Position numbers and translations under genes: made by a program
In this document: piece by piece, positions 1 through 6,219 of the stretch
Layout: each line of letters begins with the position of its first letter
How positions within the stretch are numbered: position 1 is the first letter of the stretch
Notes under the pieces: generated by a model
The model's database searches: none
What the model was told of the DNA's origin: nothing
What the model saw: only the letters and a program-made list of their open reading frames with translations
NCBI GenBank assembly: GCA_023424585.1
Contig: JAFADT010000825.1
Coordinates: 1-9,105, forward strand
DNA: 9,105 bases
Reading direction: 5' to 3'
Source of the DNA: Pseudomonadota bacterium
GTDB lineage: Bacteria; Myxococcota; Myxococcia; Myxococcales; Myxococcaceae

Positions 1-1644
1 ACGCGACACACCCTGGTGGCCTCCCTGGCCGCCTGCACCCTGGCGCTCGGGCTGACCGCTTGTGGCGGCGGCGGTGGCGCTGGCGGAGGGACCGGCGGCT
101 CCTCGAACGCCGGGGGGGGGACGCCCGCGGCGGGCACCTCGGGCAAGGTCGAAAAGACGCCGACGGCTCCGGGCAAGGCGCCGCCCATCGGCGTGCAGCC
201 CGTCGAGGACACGCCCGCCGCGCAGATGCCGGCGCACTCGGACCACGCGCCCATCGCGGAGCCCGGCCCCCAGCCCGCCGTCAGCGCCCAGGCCATGGCG
301 GAGGCCCCCGCCAGCGCGCCCGCCCATGACTGGGTGGTGTCGCCCAACGGCGACGACGGCGCCCAGGGCACGGAAGCCGCGCCGCTGCGCACCATCGCCA
401 TGGCGGTGAGCAAGGCCGGCCCCGGCGACCGCGTCCGCGTCCTCGCGGGCACCTACGCCGAGCGCGTGGTGCTGGGCGACAACACCCGGGCCGGCACGGC
501 CGACGCGAAGATCACCCTCCAGGGCGAGGGCCGTCCCAGGCTCACCCCGGGCAGCGGCTCCGGCGCCGCGGTGCAGGTGCGCCGCCCGAACTGGGTCATC
601 GACGGGTTCGACATCGACGTGGATGGACAGCCCATCTTCGGCGTGACCTTCGAGGGCGACGTGCAGGGCACGGTGCTGGCCAACTCGGAGCTGCACAACG
701 GCACCGGCGGCGCGGGCGTCACCCTGTTCAACAACGCCAAGGGCCCCACCATCGAGAACAACAACATCCACGACTTCGTGCGGACCACCGGCAACAAGGA
801 CTCGCACGGCATCGTGATGCAGCCCGCGTCCTACGATTTGACGGTGCGCAACAACGACATCCACGACGTGTCCGGTGACTCCGTGCAGTGCCTGGGCCCG
901 GAGGGCTTCAGCGACCTGCCGCCCGCCACGGGCCTGCTGGTGGAGAACAACCACCTGTTCGGCAACCGGGAGAACGCCGTGGACATCAAGACGTGCCACG
1001 ACGTCATCATCCGCAACAACCGGATGCACCGCTTCCAGCAGTCGGACACGGCCAAGGGCGAGGCGCTCGTCATCCACTACTCCGCCAACAACGTGCTGGT
1101 GGAGGACAACGAGCTGTATGACGCGTCCAAGGGCATCTCCGTGGGCGGCAACCACGAGGGCCCCGTGCCCCAGTCCGTCGTCGTGCGCCGCAACCGCGTG
1201 CACGACATCACCGACGCCGGCGGCGGTGAAGGCACCGGCATCCGCCTGGAGAACTCCAAGGGCACCGTGGTGGTGAACAACACCATCACCCGCGCCAAGG
1301 CCGGCATCATCCTCGGCCACGGCACGGGAGGCCCCACGGAGACGCTGCGCGTGGAGAACAACATCGTGGACGCGCCCGTCAGCGTGGACGTGGGCGGCCA
1401 GGCCCCTGGCCTCCACATGAGCAACAACCTCTACCCGGCCGGCGCGCAGTTCAAGCACAACGACCAGCCCCAGGCGCTGGACGCCTTCAAGGCCGCCACG
1501 GGGGACACCACCTCCAACGGCGGTGACGTGACGGTGTCGGACACCTTCGCCCCGTCCCCGGCCGCCCAGGACAAGGGCCTGGACGAGGGCCAGCCCTACT
1601 GCGGCGCGGCCCCGGACATCGGCGCGGTGGAGCTGGGCTGCTAG
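1..1644 (+). CDS. Right-handed beta-helix repeat lipoprotein, 5' end outside the window
   Basis: Exported lipoprotein with a parallel beta-helix fold; enzymatic or binding activity unknown. The frame is open to base 1, and the codons before the first possible start (GTG at 16) read T-R-H-T-L, which looks like the charged start of a signal peptide, so the true start is probably just upstream. Numbering from that GTG, residues 11-16 (LGLTAC) form a lipobox with Cys16 as the predicted acylated residue. Residues 17-104 are a Gly-rich then Pro/Ala-rich tether. Residues 105-150 resemble the start of DUF1565-type beta-helices (VSPNGDDG, then PLRTIAMAV and GTYAERVVL). About residues 185-470 carry repeated N-N/H-x-I/V-H-D rungs such as VENNHLFGN and IRNNRMHRF. 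The C-terminus has CGAAPDIGAVE, typical of choice-of-anchor Q beta-helix proteins. Polysaccharide lyase or epimerase activity is possible, but no catalytic residues could be identified. A G9 tract lies at 112-120. Confidence 0.88.
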   Translation, partial: TRHTLVASLAACTLALGLTACGGGGGAGGGTGGSSNAGGGTPAAGTSGKVEKTPTAPGKAPPIGVQPVEDTPAAQMPAHSDHAPIAEPGPQPAVSAQAMAEAPASAPAHDWVVSPNGDDGAQGTEAAPLRTIAMAVSKAGPGDRVRVLAGTYAERVVLGDNTRAGTADAKITLQGEGRPRLTPGSGSGAAVQVRRPNWVIDGFDIDVDGQPIFGVTFEGDVQGTVLANSELHNGTGGAGVTLFNNAKGPTIENNNIHDFVRTTGNKDSHGIVMQPASYDLTVRNNDIHDVSGDSVQCLGPEGFSDLPPATGLLVENNHLFGNRENAVDIKTCHDVIIRNNRMHRFQQSDTAKGEALVIHYSANNVLVEDNELYDASKGISVGGNHEGPVPQSVVVRRNRVHDITDAGGGEGTGIRLENSKGTVVVNNTITRAKAGIILGHGTGGPTETLRVENNIVDAPVSVDVGGQAPGLHMSNNLYPAGAQFKHNDQPQALDAFKAATGDTTSNGGDVTVSDTFAPSPAAQDKGLDEGQPYCGAAPDIGAVELGC

Positions 1645-1677
1645 GCCCGTTCGGGGAGACGCCCCCCGGAAAAGCAG

Positions 1678-1711
1678 AAGGCCCGATGCGGAGGTCTCCG
1701 CATCGGGCCTT
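1678..1711. terminator. Bidirectional intrinsic terminator between lipoprotein gene and tRNA-Cys
   Basis: A perfect inverted repeat pairs 1678-1693 with 1696-1711. The inner G-C pair would leave only two loop bases, so the practical loop is GGTC. The stem is GC-rich and ends in A-T pairs. On the + strand it is followed by TTTGTCT, and on the - strand by TTCTGCTTTT, so it can end the lipoprotein transcript (stop codon about 34 bp before) and the tRNA transcript (mature 3' end 9 bp away). The minus-strand U tract is the better one. Confidence 0.85.
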
Positions 1712-1719
1712 TGTCTGTG

Positions 1720-1791
1720 AGGCGCCACCCGGATTCGAACCGGGGAATGAAGGTTTTGCAGACCTTTGCCTTACCACTTGGCTATGGCGCC
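1720..1791 (-). tRNA. tRNA-Cys (anticodon GCA)
   Basis: Read on the minus strand the 72 bases fold as a complete cloverleaf. The acceptor stem is GGCGCCA with TGGCGCC. The D arm is GCC...GGC with AGTGGTAA in the loop. The anticodon stem AAGGT/ACCTT closes the 7-base loop CTGCAAA, which places GCA at positions 34-36. The T arm is CCCGG-TTCGAAT-CCGGG. The discriminator base is U, the expected identity element for cysteine tRNAs. The 3' CCA is not encoded (CAC follows), so it must be added after transcription. A sigma70-like promoter lies just upstream and a hairpin terminator just downstream, indicating a single-gene unit. Confidence 0.96.
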
Positions 1792-1809
1792 GCAGCGATT
1801 GGGGCCGGG

Positions 1810-1839
1810 TTTATACGCAGCCCCGTAGGAGCCGGTCAA
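1810..1839 (-). promoter_or_regulatory. Sigma70-type promoter of tRNA-Cys
   Basis: On the minus strand TTGACC (plus bases 1834-1839) and TATAAA (1810-1815) are separated by 18 bp, close to the TTGACA/TATAAT consensus. Transcription would start near 1803, giving a leader of about 11 bases before the mature tRNA 5' end at 1791. The AT-rich hexamers stand out in otherwise GC-rich DNA. Confidence 0.7.
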
Positions 1840-1924
1840 GGAAGCAACACCATCCGGCCGCGCTTCTCGTCCCGCTACCATGCGGCGCGAGGGCGTCAGG
1901 CCCTGGCGAGCGAGGGAGCACACG

Positions 1925-3076
1925 ATGCTGCACGGCCATGGCGTGTACCAAGAGGAGCACGAAGCCTTCCGTCGGACCGTCCGGGCGGTGGTGGACAAGG
2001 AGCTGCGCCCGTTCGCGGCGGACTGGGAGGCCCGGGAGGAGTTCCCGCGGGAGCTCTTCACCCGCTTCGGCGAGCTGGGCTTCCTGGGGCTGAAGTACCC
2101 GGAGGCCTACGGCGGCACGGCGGCCGGGGAGCTGTACGAGGCGGTGCTCCTGGAGGAGCTGGGGCGCTGCGGCTCCGGCGGCGTGGCCGCGGGGCTGGGC
2201 GGGCAGTTCACCATCGCCACCGGTCCGCTGAACCTGTTCGGCACGGACGCCCAGAAGCGGCGCTGGCTGGCCCCCGCCATCCGGGGGGAGAAGATTGGCG
2301 CCCTGGGCATCACCGAACCGGACGCCGGCTCGGATGTGGCCGGGCTGCGCACCACCGCCCGCCGCGACGGCGACCACTACGTCGTCAACGGCTCCAAGAC
2401 GTACATCACCAACGGGGTGCGGGCGGACTTCGTGGTGCTGGCGGTGAAGACCGACCCCTCGCGGGGCCACAAGGGCCTGTCCATGCTGGTGGTGGAGCGG
2501 GGCACGCCGGGCTTCAGCGTGGGGCGCAAGCTCCAGAAGGTGGGCTGGCGCGCGTCCGACACGGCCGAGCTCTTCTTCGAGGACTGCCGCGTGCCCGCGG
2601 AGAACCTGCTGGGCGTCGAGGGGCAGGGCTTCTCGCAGATCATGGGCAACTTCCAGTGGGAGCGCCTGTCGCTCGCCCTGGGCGCGGTGGGCGCCATGGA
2701 CGACATGCTGGACACGGCGCTCGAGCACGTGAAGCAGCGCCGCGCCTTCGGCCAGGCGCTGGCGGGCTTCCAGGTGGTGCGCCACAAGCTGGCGGACCTC
2801 TACACGGCCCGAGAGTGCGCGCGGCAGCTCACCTACCACGCGCTGCGCCTGCACGTGGCCGGCGAGTACGCCGTCGCGCAGACCTCCATGGCCAAGAAGG
2901 TCGCCACGGAGACGTGCTGCCGCGTGGCCGACGAGTGCCTCCAGCTCCACGGCGGCGCGGGCTACATGATGGAGTACGACATCCAGCGTCACTGGCGCGA
3001 CGCGCGGCTGGGACCCATCGGCGGCGGCACCAGCGAGGTGATGAACGAAATCATCGCCAAGCAGCTGGGGCTCTGA
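1925..3076 (+). CDS. Acyl-CoA dehydrogenase (long-chain/isovaleryl-type active site)
   Basis: FAD-dependent alpha,beta-dehydrogenation of an acyl-CoA thioester in fatty acid or branched-chain amino acid breakdown, passing electrons to electron-transfer flavoprotein. The 383 residues match the usual family length. Visible landmarks are GFLGLKYPEAYGG (52-64), the substrate/flavin segment ITEPDAGSD (129-137), GSKTYITNG (156-164), RRAFGQ (272-277) and QLHGGAGY (340-347) followed by GGGTSEVM (366-373). The position that holds the catalytic Glu in medium-chain enzymes (YEGT) is Gly here, whereas QWERL supplies Glu246 where long-chain and isovaleryl-CoA dehydrogenases carry their base. The ATG at 1925 is chosen because GAGGGAG lies about 7 bases upstream and the family N-terminus begins here; an in-frame ATG at 1880 would add 15 atypical residues. 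Substrate chain length cannot be read from the sequence. Confidence 0.95.
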   Translation: MLHGHGVYQEEHEAFRRTVRAVVDKELRPFAADWEAREEFPRELFTRFGELGFLGLKYPEAYGGTAAGELYEAVLLEELGRCGSGGVAAGLGGQFTIATGPLNLFGTDAQKRRWLAPAIRGEKIGALGITEPDAGSDVAGLRTTARRDGDHYVVNGSKTYITNGVRADFVVLAVKTDPSRGHKGLSMLVVERGTPGFSVGRKLQKVGWRASDTAELFFEDCRVPAENLLGVEGQGFSQIMGNFQWERLSLALGAVGAMDDMLDTALEHVKQRRAFGQALAGFQVVRHKLADLYTARECARQLTYHALRLHVAGEYAVAQTSMAKKVATETCCRVADECLQLHGGAGYMMEYDIQRHWRDARLGPIGGGTSEVMNEIIAKQLGL

Positions 3077-3178
3077 CGCTCCGCGGCCTCCGGGAAGCAG
3101 GCGGGCAGCCGGGCGGGAAGAGCGGGAAAAGCGCCCCGGTTCATGTTCGATGGAGCATGTCGGCTCGGGGAGGTCCCG

Positions 3179-3529
3179 GTGGAGCCCAGCATCATTTGCG
3201 ATGAGTTGTTCATGCGTCTGGGGGACGAGGACGTGCTCGTCCTGGATTGCCGCGACGCGATGGACTGGGAGCGGTTCGAGATCCACATCCCCGGCGCGCT
3301 GCGCATGACGGCGTCGGAGATCGCCCGGGACATGGCGATGCTGCCGGACGACGAGCTCATCGTCCTGTGCGGTACCACCCAGGACTGCGCGGACATCCGC
3401 CGCATCTGCCGCGTGCTGCGCCTGAGGGGGCGCAACGCGGTATGCCTCGCCGGCGGGCTCCACGCCTGGGTGACGGGGGGCTACCCCACGGAGCGCCACA
3501 CGCGGGCCCCCTCCCACGCCCACCGTTGA
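3179..3529 (+). CDS. Single-domain rhodanese-like protein
   Basis: Small cytoplasmic protein with one rhodanese fold, probably handling sulfane sulfur as a protein persulfide. From the GTG at 3179 it has 116 residues, the normal single-domain length. It shows VLVLDCRDAMDWERF (19-33), the HIPGAL signature (36-41), the expected active-site cysteine in IVLCGTT (61-67, Cys64) and the closing AGGLHAW (91-97). The loop after Cys64 reads GTTQD and lacks the Arg or Lys usually present in thiosulfate sulfurtransferases, so donor specificity is uncertain. Six cysteines (7, 24, 64, 70, 77, 89) are many for this size. The GTG is preferred because GGGGAGG ends 5 bases before it; an in-frame ATG at 3143 would add 12 residues but lacks a well-placed ribosome site. 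The gene lies 102 bp after the acyl-CoA dehydrogenase and 69 bp before asd. Confidence 0.85.
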   Translation: MEPSIICDELFMRLGDEDVLVLDCRDAMDWERFEIHIPGALRMTASEIARDMAMLPDDELIVLCGTTQDCADIRRICRVLRLRGRNAVCLAGGLHAWVTGGYPTERHTRAPSHAHR

Positions 3530-3598
3530 GCGGCGGATGCAGTGCGTCGTGAAACGGTGTAAGGAGCGCCCTGCCGCCCCCACCGGAGATCCCCCACG

Positions 3599-4687
3599 AT
3601 GGCCAAGCTTCGCGCCGTACTCATTGGCGCCACCGGACTCGCGGGCCAGCAGTTCATCGCTGCCCTGAAGGACCACCCGTTCATCGAGCTCACCGGGCTC
3701 GCCGCCTCGCCCCGGTCGGCCGGAAAAACCTACGCGGACGCCCTGCGCGCCTCCAACGGCATGCTGGCCTGGTTCGTCCCGGAGCCGCTCCCGGAGGCCA
3801 TCGCCCGCATGACCGTGCTCAGCGGCGACGCCGTCCAGGCGAAGGACTACGACATCGCCTTCTCCGCCGTGGAGGCGGACGTCGCGCGTGAGCTCGAGCC
3901 GCGGCTGGCCCGGGACATCCCGGTGTTCTCCGCCGCGAGCGCCTTCCGCTACGACGCGGACGTGCCGCTGCTCATCCCGCCCGTGAACGCCGCCCACTCC
4001 CCGCTCATCCACGAGCAGCGCCGGCAGCGCGGGTGGAAGGGCTTCATCGTCCCCATCCCCAACTGCACCACCACGGGCCTGGCCGTGACGCTGGCCCCCC
4101 TGGCCGAGCGCTTCGGCGTGAAGGCCGTGCTGATGACCAGCCTCCAGGCCATGTCCGGCGCCGGCCGCTCGCCCGGCGTCATCGGCCTGGACATCCTCGA
4201 CAACGTCGTGCCCTACATTCCCAAGGAGGAGCACAAGGTCGAGGTGGAGACGAAGAAGATCCTCGGGGCGCTCAACCCCGCGGGCGCGGCGCTCACCCCC
4301 CACGACGTGCGCGTCTCCTGCACCTGCACCCGCGTCGCCGTGCTGGAGGGCCACACCGAGTCCGTCTTCGTGTCGCTCGGGAAGAAGGCCACCGCCGAGG
4401 AGGTCGCCCAGGCGATGCGCGAGTGGCAGGGCGCCCCGGTGGCGAAGGATCTCCCGTCCTCTCCGCCCCGGTGGATCGAAGTGCTGGACGACCCGTTCCG
4501 CCCCCAGCCGCGCATGGACCGGGACACCCACGGCGGCATGGCCACCTCCGTGGGCCGCATCCGCGAGGATGGTGTGCTGGAGAACGGCTTCAAGTACGTG
4601 CTCGTCTCCCACAACACGAAGATGGGGGCCGCCAGGGGCGCCATCCTCGTCGCGGAGCTGCTGCGGGCGCAGGGCTTGCTGGGCTGA
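3599..4687 (+). CDS. asd: Aspartate-semialdehyde dehydrogenase, fungal/archaeal type
   Basis: Reduces L-aspartyl-4-phosphate to L-aspartate 4-semialdehyde with NADPH, the branch point to lysine/diaminopimelate, methionine and threonine (EC 1.2.1.11). The 362 residues include the nucleotide-binding GATGLAGQ (10-17), the catalytic cysteine in PNCTTTGL (154-161, Cys156), SGAGRSPGV (186-194), the substrate and acid-base residues in TRVAVLEGHTES (244-255, Arg245 and His252) and the C-terminal SVGRIRED and SHNTKMGAA segments. LDILDNVVPYI with EVETKKIL, RPQPRMDRD and SVGRIRED all closely resemble yeast Hom2, which places it in the fungal/archaeal branch rather than the E. coli Asd branch. The ATG at 3599 follows GGAG by about 9 bases. 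It may share a transcript with the rhodanese gene upstream. Confidence 0.95.
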   Translation: MAKLRAVLIGATGLAGQQFIAALKDHPFIELTGLAASPRSAGKTYADALRASNGMLAWFVPEPLPEAIARMTVLSGDAVQAKDYDIAFSAVEADVARELEPRLARDIPVFSAASAFRYDADVPLLIPPVNAAHSPLIHEQRRQRGWKGFIVPIPNCTTTGLAVTLAPLAERFGVKAVLMTSLQAMSGAGRSPGVIGLDILDNVVPYIPKEEHKVEVETKKILGALNPAGAALTPHDVRVSCTCTRVAVLEGHTESVFVSLGKKATAEEVAQAMREWQGAPVAKDLPSSPPRWIEVLDDPFRPQPRMDRDTHGGMATSVGRIREDGVLENGFKYVLVSHNTKMGAARGAILVAELLRAQGLLG

Positions 4688-4723
4688 CCGGAGAAGCGGG
4701 CGGGGTGGGCCTCTAAATTCAGG

Positions 4724-4751
4724 GTGCCAACCCCGGCCGCAACCATCTACT
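4724..4751 (+). promoter_or_regulatory. Possible promoter of the ferredoxin gene
   Basis: GTGCCA (4724-4729) and TCTACT (4746-4751) each match 4 of 6 bases of the sigma70 hexamers and are 16 bp apart. They lie in the 111-bp gap after asd, whose sequence AAATTCAGGGTGCCAA is less GC-rich than its surroundings. The leader would be about 40 bases. This is a weak match and the ferredoxin could instead be read through from asd. Confidence 0.28.
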
Positions 4752-4798
4752 GTGCGCGGCCACGGACGCGCGGAATACCGCACAGAGGAGAGAGCAAC

Positions 4799-5134
4799 AT
4801 GGCCTACGTCGTCGCCGAGCCTTGCATCAAGTGCAAGTACACCGACTGTGTCGAGGTGTGCCCGGTCAACTGCTTCTACGAGGGCGCGAACTTCCTCGTG
4901 ATCCACCCGGACGAGTGCATCGACTGCGGCGCTTGTGAGCCCGTCTGCCCGACCAAGGCGATCTTCCCCGAGACCGAGCTGCCCAGCGATTGGAAGGAGT
5001 ACACGAAGCTCAACGCGGACTACGCCTCCAAGTGGCCGAACATCGCGGAGAAGAAGGCCGCCCTGCCCGAGGCCGAGGAGTACAAGGACAAGAAGGGCAA
5101 GCGCGCGGAGCTGAGCCCCGCGCCCGGGAAGTAG
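4799..5134 (+). CDS. fdxA: 7Fe ferredoxin, Azotobacter FdI/FdxA type
   Basis: Soluble low-potential electron carrier with one [3Fe-4S] and one [4Fe-4S] cluster. The 111-residue protein matches Azotobacter vinelandii ferredoxin I along its length. Counting the initiator Met, Cys9, 17 and 50 correspond to the 3Fe ligands, and Cys21, 40, 43 and 46 to the 4Fe ligands. The free cysteine near the 4Fe cluster (Cys25), a second non-ligand cysteine (Cys12) and the aspartate beside the 3Fe cluster (Asp16) are also kept. Signature strings are [14 protein letters not shown] and [12 protein letters not shown]. The charged C-terminal extension (residues 60-111, with WPNIAEKK) is typical of this subfamily. 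The ATG at 4799 is chosen because the family begins with AYVV and GAGGAGAG lies just upstream; the frame is open back to an ATG at 4724, but those 25 extra residues do not fit. Its redox partner cannot be told from the neighbours. Confidence 0.96.
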   Translation: MAYVVAEPCIKCKYTDCVEVCPVNCFYEGANFLVIHPDECIDCGACEPVCPTKAIFPETELPSDWKEYTKLNADYASKWPNIAEKKAALPEAEEYKDKKGKRAELSPAPGK

Positions 5135-5172
5135 CGCCGGACCGCATCCCCCGAGCGCGCCCGTCGTGATGC

Positions 5173-5212
5173 AGGCCCTCGCGCCCCCTGGCGTGAGGGC
5201 CTTCTTTGTTTT
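5173..5212 (+). terminator. Intrinsic terminator after fdxA
   Basis: A 13-bp stem pairs 5173-5185 with 5190-5202, with one G-U pair and the loop CCCT. It is followed directly by TCTTTGTTTT. It lies 38 bp after the fdxA stop. On the minus strand no U tract follows the stem, so it is not expected to serve the converging gene at 5248. Confidence 0.9.
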
Positions 5213-5247
5213 GGGGCGCTGGAGCGGGGAGGGCATCGTCGGAACCC

Positions 5248-6069
5248 TCACCCGGCCTGGAGCACGCTGAGCCGCAGCCCCCGGGCCTCCAACGCATCGC
5301 GCAGCTTCGCCACGTCCTCGGTGGCGATGGGCCCATGGCGGCCCTGGAGGCGCAGCGCCACCTCCCGGGGCCCCGTGCGCTCCACCTCCACGGTGGCCTC
5401 CAGCGGCCCGCGCAGGCTCAGCCCCAGCGCCGGCCGCTGTGACTTCACGAAGACCTCGATCTTCTCGATGAGCGCCAGGGTGGACTCGACCTGCGCGGCG
5501 GGAGGGCCGGCAGGGTCGGTGCTCTCGGTGGAGCCACCCGACACGCGAGCACCGTCGGGCGCGGAGGTCCGGGACGGGTCCCCCGTGGAGCGGTCATCCG
5601 GCGCGGGCGAGGGGAGGGGCACGGCCGGACGGGGCTCCGTGCGGAAGGAGCGCTCCACCTCGCGGGCCAGCAGCTCCGACGCCCGGTGGGCGGCCTGCGT
5701 CCCGCCTTCCGTGAGTGCCTCCTGGCGCACCGTCCCCAGTCGCTGTGCCTCCACGTGCATGCCCTGTCGGGCCTGGCGAAGCGCCTCCGGACTCCCCAGC
5801 GCGCTGCGCGTCGTCGAGAGGACGACCCCCGTCGCACGGACCCCGGGAAGCGCTGGAGGGGCCCTCGCCGCGGACCGAGGTCCCTGTCCACCGGCACCGA
5901 GCAGTCCGGGCTTCGGAGCGACTCCGGTCGTCACCGGCTCAGGGCGGTGCCTGGGACGTGGCGGGCCGTCCGGCCGTCCGGAGGTCCGCTGGAGGACCTG
6001 CTTGAACGCGTCCTTCTCTGGAGGGGCCTTCTCGTTCCTGGAAGGGGCGTCCTGACCTTCGACCTTCAT
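5248..6069 (-). CDS. Pro-rich protein with FliK/YscP-like C-terminal domain (hypothetical)
   Basis: Function not established. From the ATG at 6069 the protein has 273 residues and no signal peptide or membrane segment. A short helix-like segment KDAFKQVLQRT (19-29) is followed by a long Pro/Arg/Gly/Ala-rich region expected to be disordered (30-92), an amphipathic helical stretch (about 94-142), a second Pro/Ser/Asp-rich linker (143-190) and a compact C-terminal domain (192-271). That domain has the pattern of FliK, YscP and HrpP C-terminal domains: LGLSLRGPLEATVEVE, then a strand EVALRLQG, then a helix EDVAKLRDALEARGLRLSVL. The start at 6069 is preferred because GAGG lies about 6 bases upstream; an in-frame ATG at 6102 has no ribosome site. 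If the likeness is real it would be a secretion or length-control protein. A myxobacterium-specific protein of other function is equally possible. Confidence 0.7.
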   Translation of the reverse strand: MKVEGQDAPSRNEKAPPEKDAFKQVLQRTSGRPDGPPRPRHRPEPVTTGVAPKPGLLGAGGQGPRSAARAPPALPGVRATGVVLSTTRSALGSPEALRQARQGMHVEAQRLGTVRQEALTEGGTQAAHRASELLAREVERSFRTEPRPAVPLPSPAPDDRSTGDPSRTSAPDGARVSGGSTESTDPAGPPAAQVESTLALIEKIEVFVKSQRPALGLSLRGPLEATVEVERTGPREVALRLQGRHGPIATEDVAKLRDALEARGLRLSVLQAG

Positions 6070-6155
6070 GCCATGCCTCGCGCGCAAGGGATGCGCGGGC
6101 ATCAGCAGCGGCCGTGCCAGTCAGGCGGGGCGCGCTCCCGAGACGGGGGCGCGAA

Positions 6156-6185
6156 GGAGGCGACACGGGCCAGGGTGTCGCCTCC
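6156..6185. repeat. Inverted repeat (11-bp stem) downstream of the exported-protein gene
   Basis: Bases 6156-6166 (GGAGGCGACAC) pair perfectly with 6175-6185 around the 8-base loop GGGCCAGG. It lies in the 150-bp gap between the minus-strand genes, about 35 bp after the stop of the gene ending at 6220. No run of T follows on either strand, so it is not a classical intrinsic terminator. It may stabilise an mRNA end or assist factor-dependent termination. Confidence 0.6.
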
Positions 6186-6219
6186 GGGATGGGCGTGCGG
6201 AACGCGGGACGGCGCGCGC

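Noticed and set aside
1720..1791. tRNA-Cys as an integration site for a mobile element
   Set aside because: I saw no repeat of the tRNA 3' end elsewhere in the window and no integrase gene.
1880..1924. Earlier ATG for the acyl-CoA dehydrogenase
   Set aside because: The extra 15 residues are Arg-rich and atypical, and the ribosome site lies before the ATG at 1925.
4724..4798. Earlier ATG for the ferredoxin
   Set aside because: The family begins at AYVV, and GAGGAGAG sits just before the ATG at 4799.
1811..5251. A 1146-codon open frame on the minus strand, antisense to the acyl-CoA dehydrogenase to fdxA block
   Set aside because: Its translation is low-complexity Arg/Gly/Ala/His/Leu sequence with no domain, while the opposite strand carries four clear protein families. 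Stop codons are rare in off-frames at this GC content.
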